Below are positions 45,135 to 53,305 of a stretch of 64,000 nt of DNA, in pieces (the stretch's first letter is position 1; every line of letters begins with the position of its first letter). Where the stretch lies: the NCBI GenBank assembly GCA_029553475.1, contig JAKPKV010000114.1, forward strand, positions 1-64,000, in the 5' to 3' direction. This DNA comes from Armatimonadota bacterium. GTDB taxonomy: Bacteria > Armatimonadota > Hebobacteria > CAIYQO01. The notes beneath the pieces are model-generated. The model was not told the origin of the DNA. It saw nothing but the letters and a program-made list of their open reading frames with translations, and made no database searches. Made by a program: the position numbers and the translations under genes.

Positions 45135-46850
45135 ATGACGGATGGCGTGGGGTCCGTGCCACAAACGCTGCCTGAGATTCAAGCCGAGATCACCGCGCTT
45201 CGCCGCCGCATCGCGGAGCTTGAATGCGCCAAGCAGCGCCTGGAGCCGCCGACGCCGCCCACCACCGAGGGCCGCCCGCGCACCGTCCTCTCCTTGGTGA
45301 ACAGCGACGAGCTGACCGCCACCCTCAGCGCCTTCGTCCGCCGCGTGACCGGCGTACTGCGCGCGGAAAAATGCGTGATTCTCCTCTACGACGACGCCGG
45401 GCGCGCGCTGGTGGCGCAACAGCCGGCGCTCGGTTTCACGGCGGAGGAATTGGCCGACTACCGCGTGTCCATTGACCAGGGCATCGCCGGCGACGTTTTT
45501 CGCGAGAGCCGCGCCATCATCTGCCACGCCTGCGAGGAGGACCCGCGCTGCCAAGAGGAAGCCCTGGGGCGCTTCGCGGTGAAGGACTCCCTCAGCGTGC
45601 CGATGGTGATGGAGCACCGCAACGCGCAGCAGCAGGTGGTGGAGCGCGCCACCATCGGCGTGGTGCACGTCTTCAACAAGCGCTACGGGGCGAAATTCAC
45701 CGAGGAAGACGTGCAGCTGCTCTCCGTCTTCGCGCGCAACGCCACCGCCATCCTCTCCAGCGCGCGCCCCCTGCTGCAGCTGGCCGACGAAAAGCGCCGG
45801 CTCGAATTCACGCTGGAAAGCATGACCTCCGGCCTGCTGGTGATCGCCACCGACGGGCACATCCAGCTCATCAACGCCGCCGCGCAGGCCTCCCTGCGGC
45901 TGGCCTCGCGCGCGGTCATCGGTCAGCCGTTCACCGCGGTGGTGGACGACGCCGCGCTGCGCGATTTCCTGGCGCAGGCGCTGGCGCAGGGCGGCGACCT
46001 GGCGCACGAAATCACCATGGGCGAGCGCATCTGCCAGCTGCAGACCGCCGCCGTGCGCGACCACCGGGGGCAGGTGACCGGCCTGATGTGCGTGATGCAC
46101 GACGTGACCGACCTGCGCAACCTGGAGCGCCTGAAGAGCGACTTCGTCTCCACCGTCTCCCACGAGCTGCGCACGCCGCTCACCGCCATCAAAGGCTTCA
46201 TCCGCACGCTGCTCGACGACCCCGCCGGCGCGTATTTCGACCAGGACACGCGCATGGAGTTCTACGGCATCATTGACGCCGAGTGCGACCGCCTGACGCG
46301 CCTCATCAGCGACCTCTTGAACGTCTCGCGCATCGAGCGCGGCCAGCCGCTGCACCTGCAATACGGCGAGGTGGACGTGCCGGCGTGCGTGGCGCGCGCG
46401 GTGCACCTCCAGCGCAGCTACGCCGACCGGCACACGCTGGAGGTGGAGCTGCCGGACGCGCTGCCGCCGGTCATCGCCGACCGCGACAAGCTCGACCAAA
46501 TCCTCACCAACCTGCTGGGCAACGCGGTGAAATACAGCCCGGAGGGCGGGGTCATCACCACCCGCGTGCGCCGGGAGGGCGAGGCGCTGCTGTTTGCCGT
46601 CAGCGACCAGGGCATCGGCATCCCGCACGACCAACTGGAGAAGATTTTTGACCGCTTCCACCGCGTGTACAGCGGCGACTCACAGCGCGTGGGCGGCACC
46701 GGCATCGGCCTCTTCCTGGTGAAGAGCCTGGTGGAAGCCCACCACGGCGCCATCTGGGTGGAGAGCACGCTGGGCAAAGGCTCCACCTTCTACTTCACCC
46801 TTCCGCTCTCGCCGCCGGGCGCGGAGGCGGCCCCGCGGGCCTCCTCGTGA
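45135..46850 (+). CDS. GAF-PAS sensor histidine kinase
   Basis: The product is 571 aa, starting MTDGVGSVPQTLPEIQAEI; a coiled coil lies at residues ~12-35. A GAF domain spans ~50-215 (EKCVILLYDDAGRALVAQQPALGF ... ATIGVVHVFNKRYG) with Cys pair CHACEEDPRC, and a PAS domain spans ~225-320. The HisKA phospho-acceptor is His in TVSHELRTPLTAIKG (~342), and HATPase motifs N (NLLGNAVKYSP), G1 (DQGIGI), F and G2 (GGTGIGLFLVKSLVEAHHG) are complete. There is no transmembrane segment, so it senses a cytoplasmic signal. The partner response regulator is not adjacent. The WalK/PhoR-like kinase core and the nearby Pst genes make phosphate sensing conceivable but unproven. Confidence 0.9.
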   Translation: MTDGVGSVPQTLPEIQAEITALRRRIAELECAKQRLEPPTPPTTEGRPRTVLSLVNSDELTATLSAFVRRVTGVLRAEKCVILLYDDAGRALVAQQPALGFTAEELADYRVSIDQGIAGDVFRESRAIICHACEEDPRCQEEALGRFAVKDSLSVPMVMEHRNAQQQVVERATIGVVHVFNKRYGAKFTEEDVQLLSVFARNATAILSSARPLLQLADEKRRLEFTLESMTSGLLVIATDGHIQLINAAAQASLRLASRAVIGQPFTAVVDDAALRDFLAQALAQGGDLAHEITMGERICQLQTAAVRDHRGQVTGLMCVMHDVTDLRNLERLKSDFVSTVSHELRTPLTAIKGFIRTLLDDPAGAYFDQDTRMEFYGIIDAECDRLTRLISDLLNVSRIERGQPLHLQYGEVDVPACVARAVHLQRSYADRHTLEVELPDALPPVIADRDKLDQILTNLLGNAVKYSPEGGVITTRVRREGEALLFAVSDQGIGIPHDQLEKIFDRFHRVYSGDSQRVGGTGIGLFLVKSLVEAHHGAIWVESTLGKGSTFYFTLPLSPPGAEAAPRASS

Positions 46851-46876
46851 CCGCCCAGCCCGCGGAAAAATTTTTT
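46833..46876 (+). terminator. Terminator of the histidine kinase gene
   Basis: CCGCGGGC (46833-46840, inside the last codons) pairs with GCCCGCGG (46858-46865), then AAAAATTTTTTC. Confidence 0.55.
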
Positions 46877-46886
46877 CACCCCCCTC

Positions 46887-46915
46887 TTGACACCGTCCGC
46901 GATCGGTGTTATTCT
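46887..46915 (+). promoter_or_regulatory. Promoter of the YezD leader
   Basis: TTGACA (46887-46892), exactly 17 bp, TATTCT (46910-46915): a near-consensus promoter 330 bp upstream of the YezD-like start codon. Confidence 0.75.
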
Positions 46916-46921
46916 TACCGC

Positions 46922-47167
46922 ACTGATAGGTTTACTCCGCTATACGGGGTGACCTGGTGGACAAGGCAGGATGGTGACGTGAAGCAGCATGTACCGGGGA
47001 TCACTGTTACGCCGACACGGCACGGGGCCGTGATGACGCGAGCCTGTTGTGATGGCTGTCGCGGCATGGCGGCGCGTGAGCGGTGACCCGGATACGATAA
47101 CCGTGGCTGACTGGACATCCAGAGGCCGAGAGGTATCCCCGGTCGGGGGAACGCTCTCGGCCTTTTG
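46922..47167 (+). ncRNA. Candidate structured leader or small RNA ending in an intrinsic terminator
   Basis: Between a consensus promoter and a canonical terminator lie ~245 nt with no plausible ORF and several complementary blocks (for example CGGCACGGGGCCG and ATCACTG...). It could be a free small RNA or a cis-acting leader that controls read-through into the YezD-like gene. No known riboswitch consensus (SAM-I, SAM-II, SAM-IV, cobalamin) was matched by eye. Confidence 0.45.
47124..47167 (+). terminator. Intrinsic terminator inside the YezD leader
   Basis: GGCCGAGAG (47124-47132), inner stem CCCC/GGGG, CTCTCGGCC (47154-47162), then TTTTGTC. It lies 74 bp before the start codon of the next gene in the same direction. 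Confidence 0.8.
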
Positions 47168-47240
47168 TCATGGGGGAGGCCTGTTTTGCTCATCACGCTG
47201 GGCGCGGCAAGCCCCCCGACCCGGCACACTGGTGAGTGAG

Positions 47241-47438
47241 ATGGCACGAACAAACAGGCACCAGGGCGATATACGCGAGCAGGTTGCGATGCGGCACATC
47301 CTGAATGCGATCCGGCGGATGCGTTTCGGCGTCATCACGTTGATCATCCAGGACGGCATCGTGATACAGATTGACCAGACCGAAAAAACGCGGCTGGATT
47401 ATTCCCAGTCGCTGGAGCAGGAAGGCAGCGGCATCTGA
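47241..47438 (+). CDS. YezD-like (DUF2292) small protein
   Basis: The product is 65 aa, start at 47241 (MARTNRHQGDIREQVAMRHILNAI); the 64 residues before it in the track are non-coding leader. The core HILNAIRRMRFGVITLIIQDGIVIQIDQTEKTRL matches the DUF2292/YezD pattern (helix, GxxTIxIHDGxVxQIExTEK). The family's biochemical role is unknown. In several bacteria it lies next to sulfur-assimilation genes, and here the next operon is a sulfonate/cysteine locus. A strong terminator follows. Confidence 0.78.
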   Translation: MARTNRHQGDIREQVAMRHILNAIRRMRFGVITLIIQDGIVIQIDQTEKTRLDYSQSLEQEGSGI

Positions 47439-47486
47439 CGGCCGCGCGGCCTTCCGCGCTCCCACCACGGGCTGACCAGACACCTG

Positions 47487-47531
47487 GAGGCTCAGCAACT
47501 CCCGACGATGCGGGGGTGCTGAGCCTCTTTG
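47487..47531 (+). terminator. Terminator of the YezD-like gene
   Basis: GAGGCTCAGCA (47487-47497), inner CCCG/CGGG, TGCTGAGCCTC (47517-47527), then TTTG. Confidence 0.85.
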
Positions 47532-47537
47532 TGCTAA

Positions 47538-47699
47538 GAGACTGTTTTCAAAGGGATCGGCGTTGGCTCGCGATGAATGGGGCGTGGCTGGCAAGGCGGA
47601 TGGCCGAGAGTGTACTGGGGAGTACATGCCAGGCCAGCCAACGCGGCCAGGCGCGGCCCAGACCCGTGAGACGGCGGCGAGCACTTTGAAAACAGGCTC
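47538..47699. mobile_element. MITE-like palindromic element, copy B
   Basis: 162 bp. Ends GAGACTGTTTTCAAAG and CTTTGAAAACAGGCTC are inverted repeats; TAA flanks both sides (CTAAG on both sides in the wider reading). The interior shares GGGCGTGGCTGGCAAGGCGGA and CGAGAGTGTAC with copies A and C (in reverse orientation relative to C). It lies between the YezD terminator and the sulfonate operon. Confidence 0.8.
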
Positions 47700-47725
47700 T
47701 AAGACGGCGCGAAAGGAGAAAGGAG

Positions 47726-47800
47726 ATGACGCACATGGCGCAGATCACGACCGGGTTGCCGGGTCTTGGTCTTCGTCACTTCTGTGGCGAACCGGCATAA
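47726..47800 (+). CDS. Possible 24-aa leader peptide of the sulfonate operon
   Basis: Too short for the ORF track. The ATG at 47726 is preceded by the strongest Shine-Dalgarno nearby (AAAGGAGAAAGGAG) and encodes a peptide ending GLGLRHFCGEPA before TAA. It lies 141 bp upstream of the pilin-SBP gene, which has its own AGGAGA site. One Cys codon near the end recalls cysteine-responsive attenuation peptides, but no classical terminator/antiterminator pair is evident downstream. It may be spurious. Confidence 0.35.
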   Translation: MTHMAQITTGLPGLGLRHFCGEPA

Positions 47801-47941
47801 CCCTTCCAGACCCCGGTCCGGATTCGCACCAGGAAACCGGACGTTGCCACCGTTGCGCTGTCCCCGTTCCGCATTCTGCGGCACGGGACGAGTCCGCGAA
47901 GAGCCGCGCACTCTTCGGATATCGAATACAGGAGAAAGACG

Positions 47942-49354
<1,413 letters not shown>

Positions 49355-49374
49355 CCTCGGACCACGCCTGACCC

Positions 49375-49437
49375 GCTCTCCGTCTGCCGCGGAGAGCCGT
49401 CCATGGCCGCTTCCACGGGATTCCCCCCTCCCGTGGA
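49375..49437 (+). terminator. Two hairpins between the pilin-SBP gene and the rest of the operon
   Basis: GCTCTCCG/CGGAGAGC (49375-49397) and TCCACGGGA/TCCCGTGGA (49412-49437), neither with a T-tract. Such intercistronic stems commonly give the binding protein higher expression than the permease and ATPase. Confidence 0.5.
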
Positions 49438-49463
49438 GGCGGTCATGCAAAGGAGGGACGCAC

Positions 49464-50357
49464 ATGGCAAGGCAATTCTTCCGTCTCCGGCAAGCCGGCG
49501 GATGGCTGCTGGCGCTGCTCGTCGTCGCGGCGATACTCCTCTGGTTCCGGCATCCGGGCCAGAGCGCGACCGGCTCCGCGCTCCGCGTCGGTATCCGCCA
49601 TTCCGGCTTGCTGGCCCCCGTCTATCAACTCGCGGACCGCGCGCCCTCGCCGATCACCTTGCGGCCGTTTCTCGCCGATGGCGACATCGGCCTGGCGCTG
49701 CAGAGCGGGGAGATTGACGCGGCGTTCATCGCCGTCGCGCCCGCGCGCCAGCTCCTCACGCGGGGGAATTTTCGGGTGGCGGGCGGCATCGAGTATCCGT
49801 TCTCGGCCACGCTCATCCTCCGCAAGCAGGTCAAGCTCCGCCTCACCGAGCTGGCGGGGCGCACCATCGGCGCGGGGGAGCCGGACTGCGCCTTGCTCAC
49901 GCAGTTTCGCGCCGACGCCAAGAAGCTCGGCGTTGATCTGAGTGCCGTCCGGTTCACCTATCTCCCGGACGACGCGCTGGTGCCGGCGCTGGAAGCCGGG
50001 CGGATTGACGGCGCCATCGTCTCCAGCGCCACGGCGCTGCACGCGGAGGCGCTCGGGCATAAAGTGCTCTACCGCTCGGTGAAAATATCCGGCCATGATC
50101 ACTGCTGCCCGCGCTTCAGCAGGCAGATGGAGCTGCTGCTGGTGGTCCGCCCCGGGCATGCCCCGGCGGTCGCCGCCGTGCGCAAGCAGTTGGTCGCGCT
50201 CTCCCGGGCGGCCACCGCCGATGACGCGCAGCGGGCGATTCTCCGGCATACCGGCTATCCGGCCAGCCTGGTGACGCGCGCGCAGGCGCCGACGTTCAGC
50301 CCGCTCGACGCGGAATGGCGCACGGCGCTCGGGTCGGCCGTCTGGAAGGGGGAGTGA
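49464..50357 (+). CDS. Membrane-anchored SsuA/NMT1-like substrate-binding protein
   Basis: The product is 297 aa, start at 49464 (MARQFFRLRQAGGWLLALLVVAAILLWF) behind AAAGGAGG. One N-terminal hydrophobic helix has neither lipobox nor clear AxA site, so it is probably an uncleaved anchor. The rest is a type II periplasmic binding fold (LRVGIRHSGLLAPVYQLADR, DIGLALQSGEIDAAFIAVAPARQLL, DDALVPALEAGRIDGAIVSS) with an unusual GHDHCCPRF loop. It overlaps by spacing with the permease gene (ATG one base after its stop TGA). It may be a second receptor or a partner of the pilin-tethered one. Confidence 0.8.
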   Translation: MARQFFRLRQAGGWLLALLVVAAILLWFRHPGQSATGSALRVGIRHSGLLAPVYQLADRAPSPITLRPFLADGDIGLALQSGEIDAAFIAVAPARQLLTRGNFRVAGGIEYPFSATLILRKQVKLRLTELAGRTIGAGEPDCALLTQFRADAKKLGVDLSAVRFTYLPDDALVPALEAGRIDGAIVSSATALHAEALGHKVLYRSVKISGHDHCCPRFSRQMELLLVVRPGHAPAVAAVRKQLVALSRAATADDAQRAILRHTGYPASLVTRAQAPTFSPLDAEWRTALGSAVWKGE

Positions 50358-50358
50358 G

Positions 50359-51240
50359 ATGCGCGCCGTCAACACCTCCCCGCCGGCCGGACATCAGGTC
50401 AGCCGCGCGTCATCCCCGCACGAGTATCACGCGCGGGGCTGGAATCTCGTCTGGCGCGAGGTTGCCGCCTTCACGACCGGCGCCTTCGGCAGCCTGGTGA
50501 CGCGGGAATTTCTCACCATCGCCGTGCCCCTGCTGCTGCTGTGGGAGCTGCTGCCGCGCCTGGGGGTGGTGCCCAAGACGCTGGTGCCGCCGTTGACAAC
50601 GGTCGCCGCCAGCGCCTGGGACCTGGTGCAGCACGGGCATCTCGCGCAGCATATCGTGGCCAGCCTCAAACGCCTGGCCATCGGGTTGTCCCTCGCCCTG
50701 CTGCTGGCCTTTCCGCTGGGCGTGCTGATGGGGTGGAACCCCTATCTTCGGAAGCATCTGCTGCCGCTGTTCCAATTGCTGGCGCCCATCCCGCCGCCGG
50801 CCTGGGTGCCGATCACCATCATCGTGCTGGGAGTCGGCTGGCGCATGCAGACGTTTCTGATCTTTCTGGGGGCGTTCTATCCGATCCTCTTCAACACCTA
50901 TCAGGGGGTCAAGGATACCGACCCGCGCTACCTGGCCTCGGCGCGCGTCTTCGGCGCCAGCGAGTGGACGCTGATTCGCGCCGTCTACATCCCCCACGCG
51001 CTGGGCTCAGTGGTGATGGGGATCAAGATCGGCATCGCGATGGCGCTGGTGATGCTGGTGATCGCCGAGATGTACGGCACGCAGATCGGGGTCGGGCGTC
51101 TGCTGTCGGAATCCAAAGAATATTTCCGCATCGAGCGCATGGTCGTCTGCATGGCGATCCTCGGCGCATTGGGATGGTTTCTCATTGAAATCATGAAGTA
51201 TCTGGAAGCCAAGCTGGCGCTCTGGCGCGTGGGACGATGA
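50359..51240 (+). CDS. ABC transporter permease, SsuC/TauC type
   Basis: The product is 293 aa, start at 50359, one base after the preceding stop. It has a cytoplasmic N-terminal ~45 residues and then six transmembrane helices. The coupling loop is ASARVFGASEWTLIRAVYIPHALGSVVMGIKIGIAMALVMLVIAEMYG, typical of sulfonate/taurine/nitrate permeases. It forms the inner-membrane channel. The linked cysteine synthase argues for an organosulfur substrate over nitrate. Confidence 0.92.
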   Translation: MRAVNTSPPAGHQVSRASSPHEYHARGWNLVWREVAAFTTGAFGSLVTREFLTIAVPLLLLWELLPRLGVVPKTLVPPLTTVAASAWDLVQHGHLAQHIVASLKRLAIGLSLALLLAFPLGVLMGWNPYLRKHLLPLFQLLAPIPPPAWVPITIIVLGVGWRMQTFLIFLGAFYPILFNTYQGVKDTDPRYLASARVFGASEWTLIRAVYIPHALGSVVMGIKIGIAMALVMLVIAEMYGTQIGVGRLLSESKEYFRIERMVVCMAILGALGWFLIEIMKYLEAKLALWRVGR

Positions 51241-51244
51241 GACG

Positions 51245-52117
51245 ATGATTGAAGCGAGACGGATCACCAAATTTTTCTCGGTCGTGAATGCACACCAGAT
51301 TGCGGCCGGGGTGACGGCCGTGCTGTCGGCCTCCCTGACCATCGAGGATGGGCAGTTCATCTCGCTCGTCGGGGCGTCCGGCTGCGGGAAATCCACCTTC
51401 CTCGAAATCCTCGCGGGATTGCAGGCGCCGACGGACGGCGAGGTCTATATTGACGGCAAGCTCGTGCTGGAGCCGTTGCCGAGCACCCGGCGCGAGATGG
51501 ACGCGTATCGTGAGAAGTATCGCTTCCTCTCGCCGATTGCCAACGGGCTGATTCGCGATAATCCCAAGCATGATATCGCGATGATCTTCCAGGACTACGC
51601 GGTCTTCCCCTGGATGACCGTGCAGCAGAACGTGCTGTTCACGCTGGAGCTGCGCGGGGTGCCGCGCGCGGAACGGGCGCCGCTGGCGCAACGCTACCTG
51701 CAGCAGGTCGGCTTGCTGGGCAGCGAAGACAAGTATCCCTCACAACTGTCCGGGGGGATGCGGCAGCGCCTGGCGCTGGCCCGCGCGCTGTCCGTGGAAC
51801 CGAAAATCATCCTCATGGACGAGCCGTTCGCCGCCGTGGACGCCATCACGCGGGAAAAGCTGCAGGACGATCTGCTGCGGCTCTGGCAGGATACCGGCCG
51901 CACCATCGTGATGGTGACCCACGATCTGGATGAGGCGCTGTATCTCTCGGATGCAATCGTGGTGTTCTCCCCCCTGCCGGGGACGATCCGCAATCGCCTC
52001 CCGGTCGAGGTGCCGCGCCCGCGACGACGAGACAGCGCCGAATTGGCCGAGCTCCGCGCGCGCATTCAGGCCATCTATCATTACGACATGCATGGCGAAA
52101 GCGAGTATGTCGGATAA
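51245..52117 (+). CDS. ABC transporter ATPase, SsuB/TauB type, with an inserted loop
   Basis: The product is 290 aa, start 5 bp after the permease stop, so translational coupling is likely. It has Walker A GASGCGKSTFLEILAGL, Q-loop IFQDYAVFPW, signature LSGGMRQRLALARALS, Walker B IILMDEPFAAVD and the switch His in MVTHDLDEALYLSD. Between the Walker A helix and the Q-loop there are about 25 extra residues (STRREMDAYREKYRFLSPIANGLIRDNPKHD) compared with usual SsuB/TauB proteins. The insertion lies where the ATPase contacts the permease or a regulator. Confidence 0.92.
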   Translation: MIEARRITKFFSVVNAHQIAAGVTAVLSASLTIEDGQFISLVGASGCGKSTFLEILAGLQAPTDGEVYIDGKLVLEPLPSTRREMDAYREKYRFLSPIANGLIRDNPKHDIAMIFQDYAVFPWMTVQQNVLFTLELRGVPRAERAPLAQRYLQQVGLLGSEDKYPSQLSGGMRQRLALARALSVEPKIILMDEPFAAVDAITREKLQDDLLRLWQDTGRTIVMVTHDLDEALYLSDAIVVFSPLPGTIRNRLPVEVPRPRRRDSAELAELRARIQAIYHYDMHGESEYVG

Positions 52118-52129
52118 GCGAAAGCGAGC

Positions 52130-53122
52130 ATGACGATGACGACACATGACGAACAGGGTACGCGCACGTCGCTGCCGACGTTCCGGCAGACGATCTATCC
52201 CGATATCACGGCGGCCATCGGGCGCAGTCCATTGGTGCGGCTGCAGCGGCTGGCCGCGGATACCGGCGTGCGCCTGGCCGCCAAGCTGGAGGCCTTCAAT
52301 CCGGCGAGCAGCGTGAAATGCCGCATCGGCGCGGCCATGCTGGCCGCCGCGGAGCGCGACGGCAAACTGCGCCCCGGCATGACGGTCATCGAGCCGACGA
52401 GCGGCAACACCGGCATCGGCCTGGCGTTCGCCTGCGCGGCGAAAGGCTACCGGCTCATCCTGACGATGCCGGAAACGATGACCATCGAACGGCGCAAGCT
52501 GGTGGCCATGCTGGGGGCGGAGCTGGTGCTGACGCCGGGCACGCAGGGGATGGCGGGCGCGGTGGCCAAGGCGCGTGAGCTGCAGCGCCAGTTGCCGAGC
52601 AGCTTCCTGCCGATGCAGTTCGATAACCCGGCCAATCCGCAGGTCCACCGGGACACGACCGCGGAAGAGATCTGGGCGGATACGCAGGGCGCGGTGGATC
52701 TCTTCGTCGCCGGCGTGGGCACCGGCGGCACGATCACCGGGGTTGCCGAAGTCATCAAGCGCCGCAAGCCCGCCTTTCAGGCCATCGCCGTGGAGCCGGA
52801 TGCCTCTCCGGTGCTCTCCGGCGGGCAGCCCGGACCGCACCGCATCCAGGGGATTGGCGCCGGTTTCATCCCCAAGGTGCTGAATCGCGGCGTCATTGAC
52901 CGCGTCATCCGCGTGACGAACGACGACGCCTTCGCCGCCGCCCGCCGGGCCGCCCGCGAGGAAGGCATCCTCTGCGGCATCTCCAGCGGCGCGGCGCTGT
53001 GGGCCGCCCTGCAGCTCGCGCGGGAGCCGGCGCAGCGCGGGAAACTCATCGTCGTCATGTTCCCCGACTCCGGCGAGCGCTACCTGACGACGCAGTTGTC
53101 GGAGATGGCCACCTCATCGTAA
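52130..53122 (+). CDS. cysK: Cysteine synthase
   Basis: The product is 330 aa, last gene of the sulfonate operon, starting 12 bp after the ATPase stop. It is a pyridoxal-phosphate enzyme: Lys63 in [11 protein letters not shown], the phosphate/substrate loop [24 protein letters not shown] and a C-terminal [10 protein letters not shown] that contacts PLP. It makes cysteine from O-acetylserine and sulfide. This gives the transporter a metabolic destination: sulfur from imported organosulfur into cysteine. No desulfonating oxygenase (ssuD/tauD) is in the window. The TAA stop coincides with the target duplication of a MITE-like element. Confidence 0.93.
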   Translation: MTMTTHDEQGTRTSLPTFRQTIYPDITAAIGRSPLVRLQRLAADTGVRLAAKLEAFNPASSVKCRIGAAMLAAAERDGKLRPGMTVIEPTSGNTGIGLAFACAAKGYRLILTMPETMTIERRKLVAMLGAELVLTPGTQGMAGAVAKARELQRQLPSSFLPMQFDNPANPQVHRDTTAEEIWADTQGAVDLFVAGVGTGGTITGVAEVIKRRKPAFQAIAVEPDASPVLSGGQPGPHRIQGIGAGFIPKVLNRGVIDRVIRVTNDDAFAAARRAAREEGILCGISSGAALWAALQLAREPAQRGKLIVVMFPDSGERYLTTQLSEMATSS

Positions 53123-53284
53123 GAAACGGTCTTGAACGTGCTCGCCACCATCTCGCTGGTCTGGCTCGCGTCTGGCAGCGTTGGAGTTCCTACCATGTAT
53201 CACCCGACACACTCCCGGAACTCCGCCTAGCCAGCCACGACCCATCCGCAGCGATCTGGCACCGATCACGTTCAAGACCGTTTC
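53123..53284. mobile_element. MITE-like palindromic element, copy C
   Basis: 162 bp. Ends GAAACGGTCTTGAACGTG and CACGTTCAAGACCGTTTC are perfect inverted repeats. The left TAA flank is the cysK stop codon, and the right flank is TAA as well. The interior CGTTGGAGTTCCTACCATGTATCACCC...CACTCCCGGAACTCCGCCTAGCCAGCCACG matches copy A. It may act as the cysK terminator. Confidence 0.82.
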
Positions 53285-53305
53285 TAACACGGGTGACGCG
53301 GTTCG

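Noticed and set aside
46922-47240. SAM-I, SAM-II, SAM-IV or cobalamin riboswitch before the YezD-like gene
   Set aside because: None of the conserved cores (for example the SAM-I GATGA...CCGGCAACC arrangement) could be found, so only a candidate leader is reported.
47049-47240. N-terminal 64 residues of the track's YezD ORF
   Set aside because: They run through the leader terminator hairpin and have no homology-like pattern; the DUF2292 core begins after the ATG at 47241.
52130-53122. Unusual Cys after the PLP lysine of cysteine synthase (SVKCRIG)
   Set aside because: The same SVKCRIG sequence occurs in well-known CysK proteins such as the E. coli enzyme, so it is not an anomaly.
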